A stretch of 34,125 nucleotides of DNA from a virus: the IMG/VR virus record IMGVR_UViG_3300017971_000569, positions 1 through 34,125 of that record; one strand, written 5' to 3'. The notes beneath the pieces are model-generated. The model saw nothing but the letters and a program-made list of their open reading frames with translations, was not told the origin of the DNA and did no database searches. The translations under genes and the position numbers were made by a program. Below, one piece after another: positions 21,642 through 28,647 of the stretch. Within the stretch, counting starts at the first letter, position 1; each line of letters starts with the position of its first letter.

Positions 21642-21911
21642 TTAGGCGGCCTGCTCGTCCTGCTCTGGCGGCAGAATCTCTGCCACGTACTTGGCGTGCA
21701 GGGTGAACGAGAAGGAAATCATTCCCGGCATCGAGAGATCAGGGCGCCCGATGGTCACATAGCCCTGACTGTCCACCCGCTCAAACACACCGATGAAGTT
21801 CCGCCGCTCCCAGTCCGCGACCTTGCGCGTATGGTGCTTCGGGGGCTTTGGGAGCCCGTCAGAGATCAAAACGCGGTCACCCTTGGTCAGTTTGTCGATA
21901 TCGATACTCAT
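21642..21911 (-). CDS. Hypothetical protein
   Basis: 89 aa behind the AGGAGTGCA block. KLTKGDRVLISDGLPKPPKH suggests a small beta-barrel; further strands follow (FIGVFERVDSQGYVTIG). Acidic end. No family recognised. Confidence 0.5.
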   Translation of the reverse strand: MSIDIDKLTKGDRVLISDGLPKPPKHHTRKVADWERRNFIGVFERVDSQGYVTIGRPDLSMPGMISFSFTLHAKYVAEILPPEQDEQAA

Positions 21912-22258
21912 GCTGTTGCACTCCTGATGGTTGGCATGATGACCTCCAGCCCGGTAACGTCCCGAAACGTGCTCTGCAGCTCGTCACAGTAGACATTGTG
22001 CCGTTCGTGGATGGTCTTGATTGAGGGGTTGCGACCACCCCTAAAACGCTGAAACGTGAGATCGTATGTATCCCACTCGTTGAGGGTGACGAGCACCCAG
22101 TTGACCCGGTCGCGGGTCAGTGTTCCCGGAATCTTGAACGACAGGCTGCCGTCCGGATGCGCGGTGAAATTCTTCGCTCCAGTCATCCGGGCGAACCGGC
22201 TGCCGCCCAGTTGCGCCAAGATTTCATTGGCGACCGACATTCTCGTGTTATGATCCAT
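21908..22258 (-). CDS. Hypothetical protein
   Basis: 116 aa behind the AGGAGTGCA block; another start (Met7) is possible. Contains DGSLSFKIPGTLTRDRVNWV and TYDLTFQRFRGGRN. Alpha/beta pattern; function unknown. Confidence 0.5.
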   Translation of the reverse strand: MDHNTRMSVANEILAQLGGSRFARMTGAKNFTAHPDGSLSFKIPGTLTRDRVNWVLVTLNEWDTYDLTFQRFRGGRNPSIKTIHERHNVYCDELQSTFRDVTGLEVIMPTIRSATA

Positions 22259-22288
22259 CCCGCTTGCACTCCTAAGCTAAGCACTCTG

Positions 22289-22324
22289 AAAGGCCCGGAA
22301 TGGTTTCAAGCCGACCGGGCCTTT
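22289..22324. terminator. Long perfect hairpin, probable terminator
   Basis: AAAGGCCCGG (22289-22298) and CCGGGCCTTT (22315-22324), 10 bp and perfect, 16-nt loop. The plus strand continues CTTTG and the minus strand CAGAG, so the U-tract is better on the plus strand. Between two minus-strand genes it may act as an attenuator or RNA-stabilising hairpin. Confidence 0.5.
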
Positions 22325-22329
22325 CTTTG

Positions 22330-22620
22330 TCAGTAGTAAACGTAATCCACGAACTCCGCACCCTCGACCTGGGGCGTGAACAGATCAATCTCATAGGGCT
22401 CAGACTTGGGTACCGGCACGCGCCACACCCAGCAAAACGGGACTTTCACGCGCCCGTCAGTCTTATCGGCCCGCCTGATCTTGCTCAGGCACTTGCCCAA
22501 ATCCTCATCCACTGCCCAGTTGGCGGCAGAACTCGCGAAATAATGGAAGGGTTTCGGGTCTTTCCGGTCACTCTCCCCCCACGAGATAGCGGCATCCATG
22601 AACTTGAATTTATCGGTCAC
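22330..22620 (-). CDS. Hypothetical protein (GTG start)
   Basis: 96 aa from GTG 22620, chosen because AAGGAG of the AGGAGTGCA block lies at the right distance; ATG 22599 is the alternative. ISWGESDRKDPKPFHYF then VPFCWVWRVPVPKSEPYEID. First gene after a strong predicted promoter. No family recognised. Confidence 0.5.
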   Translation of the reverse strand: MTDKFKFMDAAISWGESDRKDPKPFHYFASSAANWAVDEDLGKCLSKIRRADKTDGRVKVPFCWVWRVPVPKSEPYEIDLFTPQVEGAEFVDYVYY

Positions 22621-22652
22621 TTCGTTGCACTCCTTTCTGTTTGTCCTGAGCC

Positions 22653-22681
22653 GAGTATAGGCGCACACGTCCCATAGTCAA
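22653..22681 (-). promoter_or_regulatory. Predicted promoter, repeated block copy B
   Basis: Minus strand: -35 TTGACT (22681-22676), 16-bp spacer, -10 TATACT (22659-22654), a strong sigma-70 match. Shares GAGTATAGGCGC-CACGT with the promoter near 20650. Lies directly after a terminator, marking a transcription-unit border. Confidence 0.65.
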
Positions 22682-22694
22682 GGGTTTTTTGCAT

Positions 22695-22732
22695 AAAAAA
22701 TGGGCGGCACCCGGATTTACGAGGTACCGCCC
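22695..22732 (-). terminator. Intrinsic terminator
   Basis: Minus strand: GGGCGGTACC (22732-22723), ~11-nt loop, GGTGCCGCCC (22711-22702; one G-T pair), then ATTTTTTATG. Ends the unit containing the 118-aa gene. Confidence 0.75.
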
Positions 22733-22761
22733 AAGAGTCGGCCAACCAAGCCGCGTGCAGT

Positions 22762-23118
22762 CTACTCAGGCTCGCAGAAGCCGTCCCCATCCAGCAAAGA
22801 CGCGAGCACCTCCCCCTCTTCGCCATACAGGCACGACAGGATATGTCGGCGCATCAATGCCTCGACCTCGCGAGGTACCGGCCGCTCGCCCCGGCGCCAC
22901 TTGCCGTGCAAGTTGGAATCAAACCGGGTGCCACACGCCTCGTTGATCTCGTTCACGACATCGTGCGTCTTCACCTTGCGCTTGGACTTGCGCAGCAGGA
23001 TGTCGTAGACGGCCATCGTCTTGGGGCAGCCTGGGTTCTCATTCTCGACCCACTCAGCCGCTTCGGCATTCAGCGCCCGCAGCAGTTCGGCATCCGTCAG
23101 CCGTCCGCAATTACTCAT
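22762..23118 (-). CDS. Putative small DNA-binding protein
   Basis: 118 aa from ATG 23118 (GGAG 9 nt upstream; ATG 23124 also possible). DVVNEINEACGTRFDSNLHG then KWRRGERPVPREVEALMRRH has the shape of a helix-turn-helix with a basic recognition region, seen in small phage regulators. If so it could regulate nearby promoters. Resemblance is weak. Confidence 0.5.
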   Translation of the reverse strand: MSNCGRLTDAELLRALNAEAAEWVENENPGCPKTMAVYDILLRKSKRKVKTHDVVNEINEACGTRFDSNLHGKWRRGERPVPREVEALMRRHILSCLYGEEGEVLASLLDGDGFCEPE

Positions 23119-23806
23119 TGTCATCGTCTCCAGTGCTCCAGGCCGCTTCCGGGCCGGGATTGCCAGCCGTGGTCTTGATAATCGAGCCATCGGCAGAAAG
23201 TGTTGACCATCCGGCCAAGAGGTTCATGGCGTCATCCGCCAGTTTCAGTTCAGCAACGACCGGCTCAAGGGCAGAATCGGCAGCCAAAGCCGCTGAGCGG
23301 GCCGTGGCGGCGTAATCAGGGGTTACCCCATCCCCTGACATCACCCAGGGGACAGAAAACTCCACAGCTTCGCTCATCACCCAGGAATCTCCATCCCACT
23401 CCCCAGGAACAGAGCATCCGCAGACAATTTCCTGCGCGGCGTCAAGATATTGACTCACCGCCCGCTCTTCCAGCCGCTCGCGTTCGGCTTCCGGCGCCAA
23501 GTCCCAAGGGGTATTCAGGCAGACATCATCACCCGCGAAGGTCTTCATAATGCGAGCCATGCAGGTGATCTTGTCCTCATCGGCAGAAACCAGCTCGATA
23601 CCCTGATCCCCCCAGGGCTCAAGATCGGCATCCTTGCCGGTCATACAGCAATCGATCTTGTCCCACTCCCAGCGGCCTGTGCTCAACGCCTTCAGCTCGG
23701 TTCTCACTTCCGCCAAGTCCAGGCCCCAGTCCTCGGAATCTTGGTTGTAAGGCGCATTCGGATCGTCAGCCGCGCCCGGTGGGTAACTCCATCCGAAGAT
23801 GCTCAT
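23111..23806 (-). CDS. Hypothetical protein
   Basis: 231 aa; GGAGG about 8 nt before ATG. Begins MSIFGWSYPPGAADDPNAPY, a start pattern shared by many plasmid and phage proteins of unknown role. Acidic, many Trp, several Cys (IDCCMTG, EIVCGCSVPGEW). No domain identified. Confidence 0.55.
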   Translation of the reverse strand: MSIFGWSYPPGAADDPNAPYNQDSEDWGLDLAEVRTELKALSTGRWEWDKIDCCMTGKDADLEPWGDQGIELVSADEDKITCMARIMKTFAGDDVCLNTPWDLAPEAERERLEERAVSQYLDAAQEIVCGCSVPGEWDGDSWVMSEAVEFSVPWVMSGDGVTPDYAATARSAALAADSALEPVVAELKLADDAMNLLAGWSTLSADGSIIKTTAGNPGPEAAWSTGDDDNE

Positions 23807-24384
23807 GCCGCACCTCCCCGCTTGATACCCGCGTCTTCGTCAGACACCCAAACCCAGGCAGCCACCCAGGCGCCGCCATCATCCTCGGACTCTGACACCC
23901 TCGCGTCTGCATCGATGTCGGTATCGCCAGTGCCGTCGTAACGACCCTCAGCAGCAGTCCGAAAGGCATCAAGCCGCGCAGTCTCTGCGGTTTCTGCGCG
24001 GATATTGTCAAGGTGCGCCAGGGCTATCTCCGCCTCTACCACACGTCGGTACGAATCCTTCTTCGGCGAACCATTGGCACCGAAATCAACACCGCCCAGG
24101 TGATCGATGGATTCATGCCTGCGATACAGGGTCACGCACCACAACCGGTGCGGCCGCTTCTTCTCGTCGGTTTCAAAATCACTGCTGTCCATGCCCGGAT
24201 CAACAGCCCACTCGTACCGGTAGTTGCTGTTCTTCTGGATCTCCATCTCAGCAACAGCAAGTTCGCGGGCGTGCCGCACTTTGCCTTCATCGGAGGTTTC
24301 TGTCTTCGGGTTGTATGCAAACCCGGCATTGTCGCGGAAAAAAGCGGCAGCCAAGTTCAAGGCCATTTCGGCGGGGGTAGTCAT
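23803..24384 (-). CDS. Hypothetical protein
   Basis: 193 aa from ATG 24384, behind the AGGAGTGCA block. FFRDNAGFAYNPKTETSDEG, NYRYEWAVDPGMDSSDFETD and a Trp-rich, acidic C-terminal part. Overlaps the next gene by 4 nt. First gene of its unit; function unknown. Confidence 0.55.
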   Translation of the reverse strand: MTTPAEMALNLAAAFFRDNAGFAYNPKTETSDEGKVRHARELAVAEMEIQKNSNYRYEWAVDPGMDSSDFETDEKKRPHRLWCVTLYRRHESIDHLGGVDFGANGSPKKDSYRRVVEAEIALAHLDNIRAETAETARLDAFRTAAEGRYDGTGDTDIDADARVSESEDDGGAWVAAWVWVSDEDAGIKRGGAA

Positions 24385-24404
24385 GTTCTGCACTCCTAAA
24401 TGCT

Positions 24405-24456
24405 CAGGCTTGATTGCCTGTAAATGAATCTTAGGTCAATTTGTGCTAAGTATCAA
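24405..24456 (-). promoter_or_regulatory. Predicted promoter and 5' mRNA hairpin
   Basis: Minus strand: -35 TTGATA (24456-24451), 17-bp spacer, -10 TAAGAT (24433-24428). The start would be near 24421, and the message would begin with the hairpin CAGGC-AATCAA-GCCTG (24420-24405). The promoter overlaps the end of the Q-like gene and drives the 193-aa gene. Confidence 0.55.
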
Positions 24457-25004
24457 TCACCCATTGCACGATTCAGGCGGCGCCTCCCGTAAGACTCCCA
24501 GGAGCCAAGCGATAGAAGGATTCGGTTGTATAGGGAGTCGATCTTCCGGTCTCGCCAAGTATTCTTGTGTATTCCCACCGACTCGGCTTTTTTGCGGCCA
24601 GAGTAGCGGTATCTGCCATTTCCGCCACAAGATGGGCACACCACCGGCCGACGCATACCTTTACGTTCACGCATTACCTCCCCAGTTCCTTTGCAATGCG
24701 AACATCGCCTGTCGTCAAAATGCTCGGCAATGGCCAGCAACATCAGGTCATCGACCTGACAGGCGTCAAGCCGGTACCTCTTGGCGTGTCCTGCCCAACG
24801 AACATGCAGAGCACGAATCAACTCTGGCGTATGCAACCCATGCCCCCCGTACTTCGCCAGCAGCATCTCGACCACGTGCGGCTTCTTTATCCACCCAAGG
24901 CCGATCAGCAAATCCTCGATTACGAAGCGATCGGCACAACCCGCACGATTGCGCGGGCCGCCCCCGGCTGACAGCATCGCCAGCCGCTCAAGGATGTTAC
25001 TCAC
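24453..25004 (-). CDS. Q-like antitermination protein
   Basis: 183 aa from GTG 25004, which overlaps the previous stop; Met at 24977 is an alternative. RRCSHCKGTGEVMRERKG then VVCPSCGGNGRYRYSGRKKA is the paired CxxCxGxG zinc finger of lambda-type Q, followed by a basic helix region (NTWRDRKIDSLYNRILLSLG). Q proteins load on RNA polymerase at the late promoter and suppress terminators. It closes the O-P-nin-like operon, exactly where Q lies in lambda. The target would be the leftward promoter near 10.69 kb with its early terminator. Confidence 0.7.
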   Translation of the reverse strand: MSNILERLAMLSAGGGPRNRAGCADRFVIEDLLIGLGWIKKPHVVEMLLAKYGGHGLHTPELIRALHVRWAGHAKRYRLDACQVDDLMLLAIAEHFDDRRCSHCKGTGEVMRERKGMRRPVVCPSCGGNGRYRYSGRKKAESVGIHKNTWRDRKIDSLYNRILLSLGSWESYGRRRLNRAMGD

Positions 25005-25500
25005 TCGCCCAGCCGGCAACGGTAAGGCCAAACTGCCCGATCAATGCAGCCTCGGCACGATCGGCGTCTTTGATGCGCCGGAACTCATCAGACAAATCGG
25101 GCCACTTCGCCAGGGCCAAAGCCCGAGACGCGGACTTGTCCTTCTTCAGCAGGCCGTGATACTTCTTCCACGTCTGCGGACGAACAAACCGGGTAGTCAG
25201 GTGGTGCGCCCCAATCACGCCACGAATGACACCAAATCCATCCCCAAACTTGAATGCTGCAGGCCGGCTATCAGTTGGCATCGGGCCAACCTGCTCAACC
25301 ACGCACTCGATCTTGTTATCTCCAGCCAGTTCTCGGGCTTCTTCCACGATATCCGCAAGCAGAAAAGGATTCACTTCTCGTCCCTTTCCCTGCGGCCGGT
25401 CGAGCGATGGCATGTCCCAAATCCTCATCGGGTAACCATCGGCAGCAACCAACGCGATTGCTCCATCCAGTCCGGGATCAAACGCCAGTATGACTACCAT
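24997..25500 (-). CDS. RuvC-like Holliday junction resolvase
   Basis: 167 aa from ATG 25500 (AGGTG upstream; overlaps the YbcO-like end). MVVILAFDPGLDGAIAL carries the first catalytic Asp (FDPG); CVVEQVG supplies the second acid; KDADRAEAALIG near the C terminus gives the last Asp pair of RNase-H-fold resolvases. It resolves branched DNA made in replication and recombination, the same role as Rap/RusA in lambdoid nin regions. Confidence 0.75.
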   Translation of the reverse strand: MVVILAFDPGLDGAIALVAADGYPMRIWDMPSLDRPQGKGREVNPFLLADIVEEARELAGDNKIECVVEQVGPMPTDSRPAAFKFGDGFGVIRGVIGAHHLTTRFVRPQTWKKYHGLLKKDKSASRALALAKWPDLSDEFRRIKDADRAEAALIGQFGLTVAGWASE

Positions 25501-25814
25501 ATCTTCACCTTCATCTCCCAAAGCCGGATCAGCGACTTTTTCATTGCTTCGTTGAAGTAGTGCCGAAGGGTTTCCCTGTCGTAAGCGGTCTTCCTCCTTC
25601 CATCTAAAATATCGTGGCACTGGCTACACCCATAACACCCACAGAAGTCATGGCTCTTTGCTCCCATAGAGGGGCCGTCCCCGATGAATGGCGAATGACA
25701 CCAAACCACGGTTGCAGAGTCATGGTTATCAATCCCAGGAAACAGGAGGGTACAGGATTGCCCCCTCGCTGATTCGCGGATCTTGTTGCTACGGTGCGAC
25801 GTCGTTTTCAGCAT
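25494..25814 (-). CDS. YbcO-like (DUF1364) putative nuclease
   Basis: 106 aa from ATG 25814. SHRSNKIRESARGQSCTLLF and PGI, VVWCHSP, then CGCYGCSQCHDILDGRRKTA and YDRETLRHYFNEAM match prophage YbcO: R-x-x-ARG-x-x-C, H, C-x-x-CH-x-x-(I/L)DGR, YDR. The Cys and His suggest an HNH-like metal site. YbcO-type genes are usual in lambdoid nin regions beside resolvases. Exact substrate unknown. Confidence 0.75.
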   Translation of the reverse strand: MLKTTSHRSNKIRESARGQSCTLLFPGIDNHDSATVVWCHSPFIGDGPSMGAKSHDFCGCYGCSQCHDILDGRRKTAYDRETLRHYFNEAMKKSLIRLWEMKVKIW

Positions 25815-26094
25815 CTTCGGCAACCAAATGTTCAACCGACGCAAAACGCGGATTCTCGATATCTACAACAACCCTCAGACCCAGGATGGCGGCAATCGAT
25901 ACGATGTCCTCGATGCTCGTTATTTGAGTGACATCAAGCAGACGCTGGTTCGGCGCCAAAGGCGGGGGCACATACTCTGCCTTTCCATTCCCGTTCATCT
26001 TCACGTCGCCAGTTTCGTTCTGCTCCTTCATTGCCTTGTTGTATGCGTCCTGTGCGCGACGGAGATTCAATTCGGCTTTTTCAATATCGTTCAA
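25789..26094 (-). CDS. Coiled-coil protein with TTG start
   Basis: 101 aa from TTG 26094, preferred because GAGG lies 8 nt upstream and the overlap with the NinB-like gene is then only 14 nt. LNDIEKAELNLRRAQDAYNK is a coiled coil; ITSIEDIVSIAAILGLRVVV and an acidic tail follow. No family recognised. Confidence 0.5.
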   Translation of the reverse strand: MNDIEKAELNLRRAQDAYNKAMKEQNETGDVKMNGNGKAEYVPPPLAPNQRLLDVTQITSIEDIVSIAAILGLRVVVDIENPRFASVEHLVAEDAENDVAP

Positions 26095-26497
26095 AAGTCT
26101 TTCCTCTTTGTGCTTGCTGGGATTCCAGCATCTCGTAATAGTCGTCATGCCCGCTGGGCAGGTTGTAGCCCCATTCGGCAAAATACCGCTGGAGGTGATT
26201 CATAACCTCGGTCATGTCTTCATCGGATATCTCACTGATACCAAGCCCATTCAAAAACGGGCCATTCTTCACATATCGCTCGTAGATTTCCTCCTTCGTG
26301 TCGCCAATATCGGCGGCCAACATTTCCATCCAGATCCAAAACAGCCCGCGCTGCGCATCTGACACAGGCATCGCCAATCGCTCCAACGTAACCACATACT
26401 CCTTATCACGGGGCAGGCAGCGCAGATCATGCAACAGACACCCAATGACATCATCACGCCTTCCACGGAGAACATACTTTTTCCTAAATTTGCTCAT
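26081..26497 (-). CDS. NinB/Orf-like recombination protein
   Basis: 138 aa. YVVTLERLAMPVSDAQRGLF and WIWMEMLAADI, then EEIYERYVKNGPFLNGLGIS and MTEVMNHLQRYFAEWGYNLP follow the NinB order: a basic beta start, then R-x-LFW and a final helix with W/Y-G. Lambda Orf binds single-stranded DNA and helps recombinase loading. It sits in the nin-like cluster. The SD is absent; coupled translation is likely. Confidence 0.6.
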   Translation of the reverse strand: MSKFRKKYVLRGRRDDVIGCLLHDLRCLPRDKEYVVTLERLAMPVSDAQRGLFWIWMEMLAADIGDTKEEIYERYVKNGPFLNGLGISEISDEDMTEVMNHLQRYFAEWGYNLPSGHDDYYEMLESQQAQRGKTFERY

Positions 26498-26699
26498 CAA
26501 ACTGATGGATCGTAATCCAGTTGCGGGAAAGGCAGAATTGTTTCAGCAACAGGGTGAATGTCGCCTGATCGATCTTCTCGATATCCTCATGGTCATCGGC
26601 ATACCAGTCGATCAGTTCCCTCTTTTGCTCCTGCGTCAGTTTCAGCCGGCGCGTAGCCAGCTTGAATTTCATAGCAACGGCTTTGCTCATTTCACTCAT
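26484..26699 (-). CDS. Small helical protein
   Basis: 71 aa, ATGA overlap with the nuclease gene. Basic N terminus (AMKFKLATRRLKLTQEQKRE), acidic middle and hydrophobic TFTLLLKQFCL. No family recognised. Confidence 0.5.
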   Translation of the reverse strand: MSEMSKAVAMKFKLATRRLKLTQEQKRELIDWYADDHEDIEKIDQATFTLLLKQFCLSRNWITIHQFDEQI

Positions 26700-27112
26700 G
26701 TCTTGCCAACCATGTAGGGGCGCCCATGTCCAAGGGCGATCAGCTCAGTGTTCAGGCATACCGGGCGATAGCACCCGTCGAGCACCCACTTCTCAGCGGG
26801 GATGACGAATACCCAGGCCAGCAGCCGGCCGTACTTGCCTTCGGCATCCATGAGGGTCTGCACGATGACAGTCTCGGCTCGCGCAATCATCGACACTACG
26901 TAATTCTTCGCCTCCAGTCCCAGGTTGCGCTCTGAGCCGCGAGTCTCCCAGGCGTTGACGCCATAGAGGCGCAGACGCTTACGGACAAGGATGTTGAAGC
27001 CAACATCAATATCAACATCGATGGTATCGGCATCCACAACCTTCACGACATGCGCCCGGTAAGAATAACCAGGGTCGCGAAGATGGGGAGCAATCAGGTC
27101 ATGCTCTGGCAT
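26696..27112 (-). CDS. Staphylococcal-nuclease-like protein (SNase/TNase)
   Basis: 138 aa from ATG 27112 (AGGTG upstream; TGATATG junction with the previous stop). HVVKVVDADTIDVDIDVGFN carries the VxDGDT-like calcium loop; LRLYGVNAWETRGSER has the first catalytic Arg and Glu; GKYGRLLAWVFV has the second Arg. So R-E-R is intact in an SNase fold of normal size. No signal peptide, so it acts in the cytoplasm, perhaps in host DNA breakdown or recombination. Confidence 0.8.
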   Translation of the reverse strand: MPEHDLIAPHLRDPGYSYRAHVVKVVDADTIDVDIDVGFNILVRKRLRLYGVNAWETRGSERNLGLEAKNYVVSMIARAETVIVQTLMDAEGKYGRLLAWVFVIPAEKWVLDGCYRPVCLNTELIALGHGRPYMVGKT

Positions 27113-27113
27113 A

Positions 27114-27377
27114 TCACACCTCACTTGTGCTTGGAATATGGAGGTGACAGGTTCGGCGGTAACCGTCCTCCTTCGTCGGGGTGCCGCAACTCGCTTCATG
27201 TTGGCACCCTGGTTCATCACAGAGACGGAGGATGTTCTCCGGGGTCTTGCACTTCGGGCAGCCCTCAATCACCTCGTCGCTGTAGACATCAAACGGGTTT
27301 GGTGCCTCAAGCACATCATCTGCAGGGAAGACGTATCCACACTCCCCGCACTTGCACATCTTCTGGAGAATCTTCAT
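27114..27377 (-). CDS. Zinc-ribbon protein
   Basis: 87 aa, ATGA overlap. CKCGECGYVF and GCPKCKTPE form one ribbon; CDEPGCQHEASC and TCHLH form a second Cys/His set. Likely zinc-binding and possibly DNA- or protein-binding. Unknown role. Confidence 0.6.
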   Translation of the reverse strand: MKILQKMCKCGECGYVFPADDVLEAPNPFDVYSDEVIEGCPKCKTPENILRLCDEPGCQHEASCGTPTKEDGYRRTCHLHIPSTSEV

Positions 27378-28069
27378 GCCCTACCCCTGCGGTCGCGCTC
27401 TGCAGGCTGGTTGAGATGAACAGTAACCAGATCAGACAGCTTCACCCGCTTGAACGCCTCATCGGCAGCCTTCAGTATCCCCTCGGCAAACTGCTGTAAC
27501 TCAGGGTTGCGGCGGGCCAATGTAGCAAGACCCTGGATCAACACAGAGTCGTGCGCCTCGCGCTGAGCCTTCTGCAGGCGCAGCCGTTCTATCCGCTCAC
27601 GCATTTCCTCCATTTCCTGCCCATGCCTGATCTGCTCGCAAGGGGTACCAAGCGCAGCATCCTTGAGCATGACGTTCTCGATCTTGACCTTCTTGAAATC
27701 CTCTATGGCGCCAGCCAGGGTGACCTTCGTGTTTTTCAGCACTGACTCCAAGCGATCGACCTTCTCGTACTCAGTGCGCAACTGAGCTATTGCCTCCATC
27801 GCAAGATAGGTCATCGCATCTTGAAAATCAGCATTAAGGGATTCACCATCCTCGATGCTAATTCCAATCCTGTCTGGATCCTCAGTGTGAATCGACAAGA
27901 GCAAAGTCCACTGAAATTCCCACGGGTCTGCATCGGCAGTCACGCAAGCCATCCAATCATCCTGATCTTCAGAATCCATCTGCTCAAACTCGACCGGCTT
28001 GATCGTGAAATAGTCGATCAGGCATTGGGAAAAATCGTTCACCTTCTGGGTGAATGTTTCTTTGTTCAT
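27374..28069 (-). CDS. Coiled-coil protein of the replication cluster
   Basis: 231 aa from ATG 28069 (GGAG 8 nt upstream, AGGAGTGCA block). Acidic N-terminal half, then a long coiled coil (LRTEYEKVDRLESVLKNTKV and EEMRERIERLRLQKAQ, residues ~95-180). The SD block and ATGA overlap show coupling with the P-like gene. Unknown function. Confidence 0.55.
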   Translation of the reverse strand: MNKETFTQKVNDFSQCLIDYFTIKPVEFEQMDSEDQDDWMACVTADADPWEFQWTLLLSIHTEDPDRIGISIEDGESLNADFQDAMTYLAMEAIAQLRTEYEKVDRLESVLKNTKVTLAGAIEDFKKVKIENVMLKDAALGTPCEQIRHGQEMEEMRERIERLRLQKAQREAHDSVLIQGLATLARRNPELQQFAEGILKAADEAFKRVKLSDLVTVHLNQPAERDRRGRA

Positions 28070-28647
28070 TTTTTGCACTCCTGGGTAAAGCCTTCGGCCT
28101 TTCTCTTCTCGTAATCGCCGCCGCGGCCAAAGGCGAACTCATCGGCAGCAACACGTTTCGGTGGGACGTACTCCGGATCCTCCTTCGTGCCCTTGCGGAG
28201 GTTGTGCTTGATGATCGAGATCGCGGCCAGGGCCTTATGCTTGCTCGACTTCGGTTTCGGTAATGCCGGAGGAAATCGCTTGTGCGCTTCCGTTGCTGGC
28301 CTATTCTGCCGGCAAGAGGCACGAAACTGCGGCGCGCTCGGCGGCATATCCGGCAGACGAGTCAAAGCATCGGCTATTTCTTTCGGCTCGACCCCCGCCA
28401 GAACCTTCGCCCAAGCCTGCATTTTGTCTTCAGTGTCACGCTGGCTCGTCGTCTGGGAGTTCCAGACATTGCCGTACAGCTCACCAAACCGCTTGAAGAT
28501 CCCGATGACATAGGCCCGCTCAAGGCCGACCCAGCTCCTTGTCGAGTTCGGCGTTGAGGTAGTCGCTGATCTGCTGGTTATGCTCTCTTGCGCTCGTCTT
28601 GCCAGTGCCCCGGCCGGCTGTGGCTTGCTGTCCCGATCCGTTTCCAC
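28066..28647 (-). CDS. P-like replication protein (helicase loader candidate)
   Basis: 193 aa if translated from GTG 28647, which has GGAG 7 nt upstream but overlaps the O-like gene by 128 nt. The convincing part begins at residue ~41: GLERAYVIGIFKRFGELYGN then WAKVLAGVEPKEIADALTRL and a basic C-terminal half (FPPALPKPKSSKHKALAAIS). This matches phage replication proteins that follow O-like genes and handle the host helicase (lambda P, G40P-loader-like). The N-terminal 40 residues are low-complexity and may not be native. Confidence 0.65.
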   Translation of the reverse strand: METDRDSKPQPAGALARRAQESITSRSATTSTPNSTRSWVGLERAYVIGIFKRFGELYGNVWNSQTTSQRDTEDKMQAWAKVLAGVEPKEIADALTRLPDMPPSAPQFRASCRQNRPATEAHKRFPPALPKPKSSKHKALAAISIIKHNLRKGTKEDPEYVPPKRVAADEFAFGRGGDYEKRKAEGFTQECKK

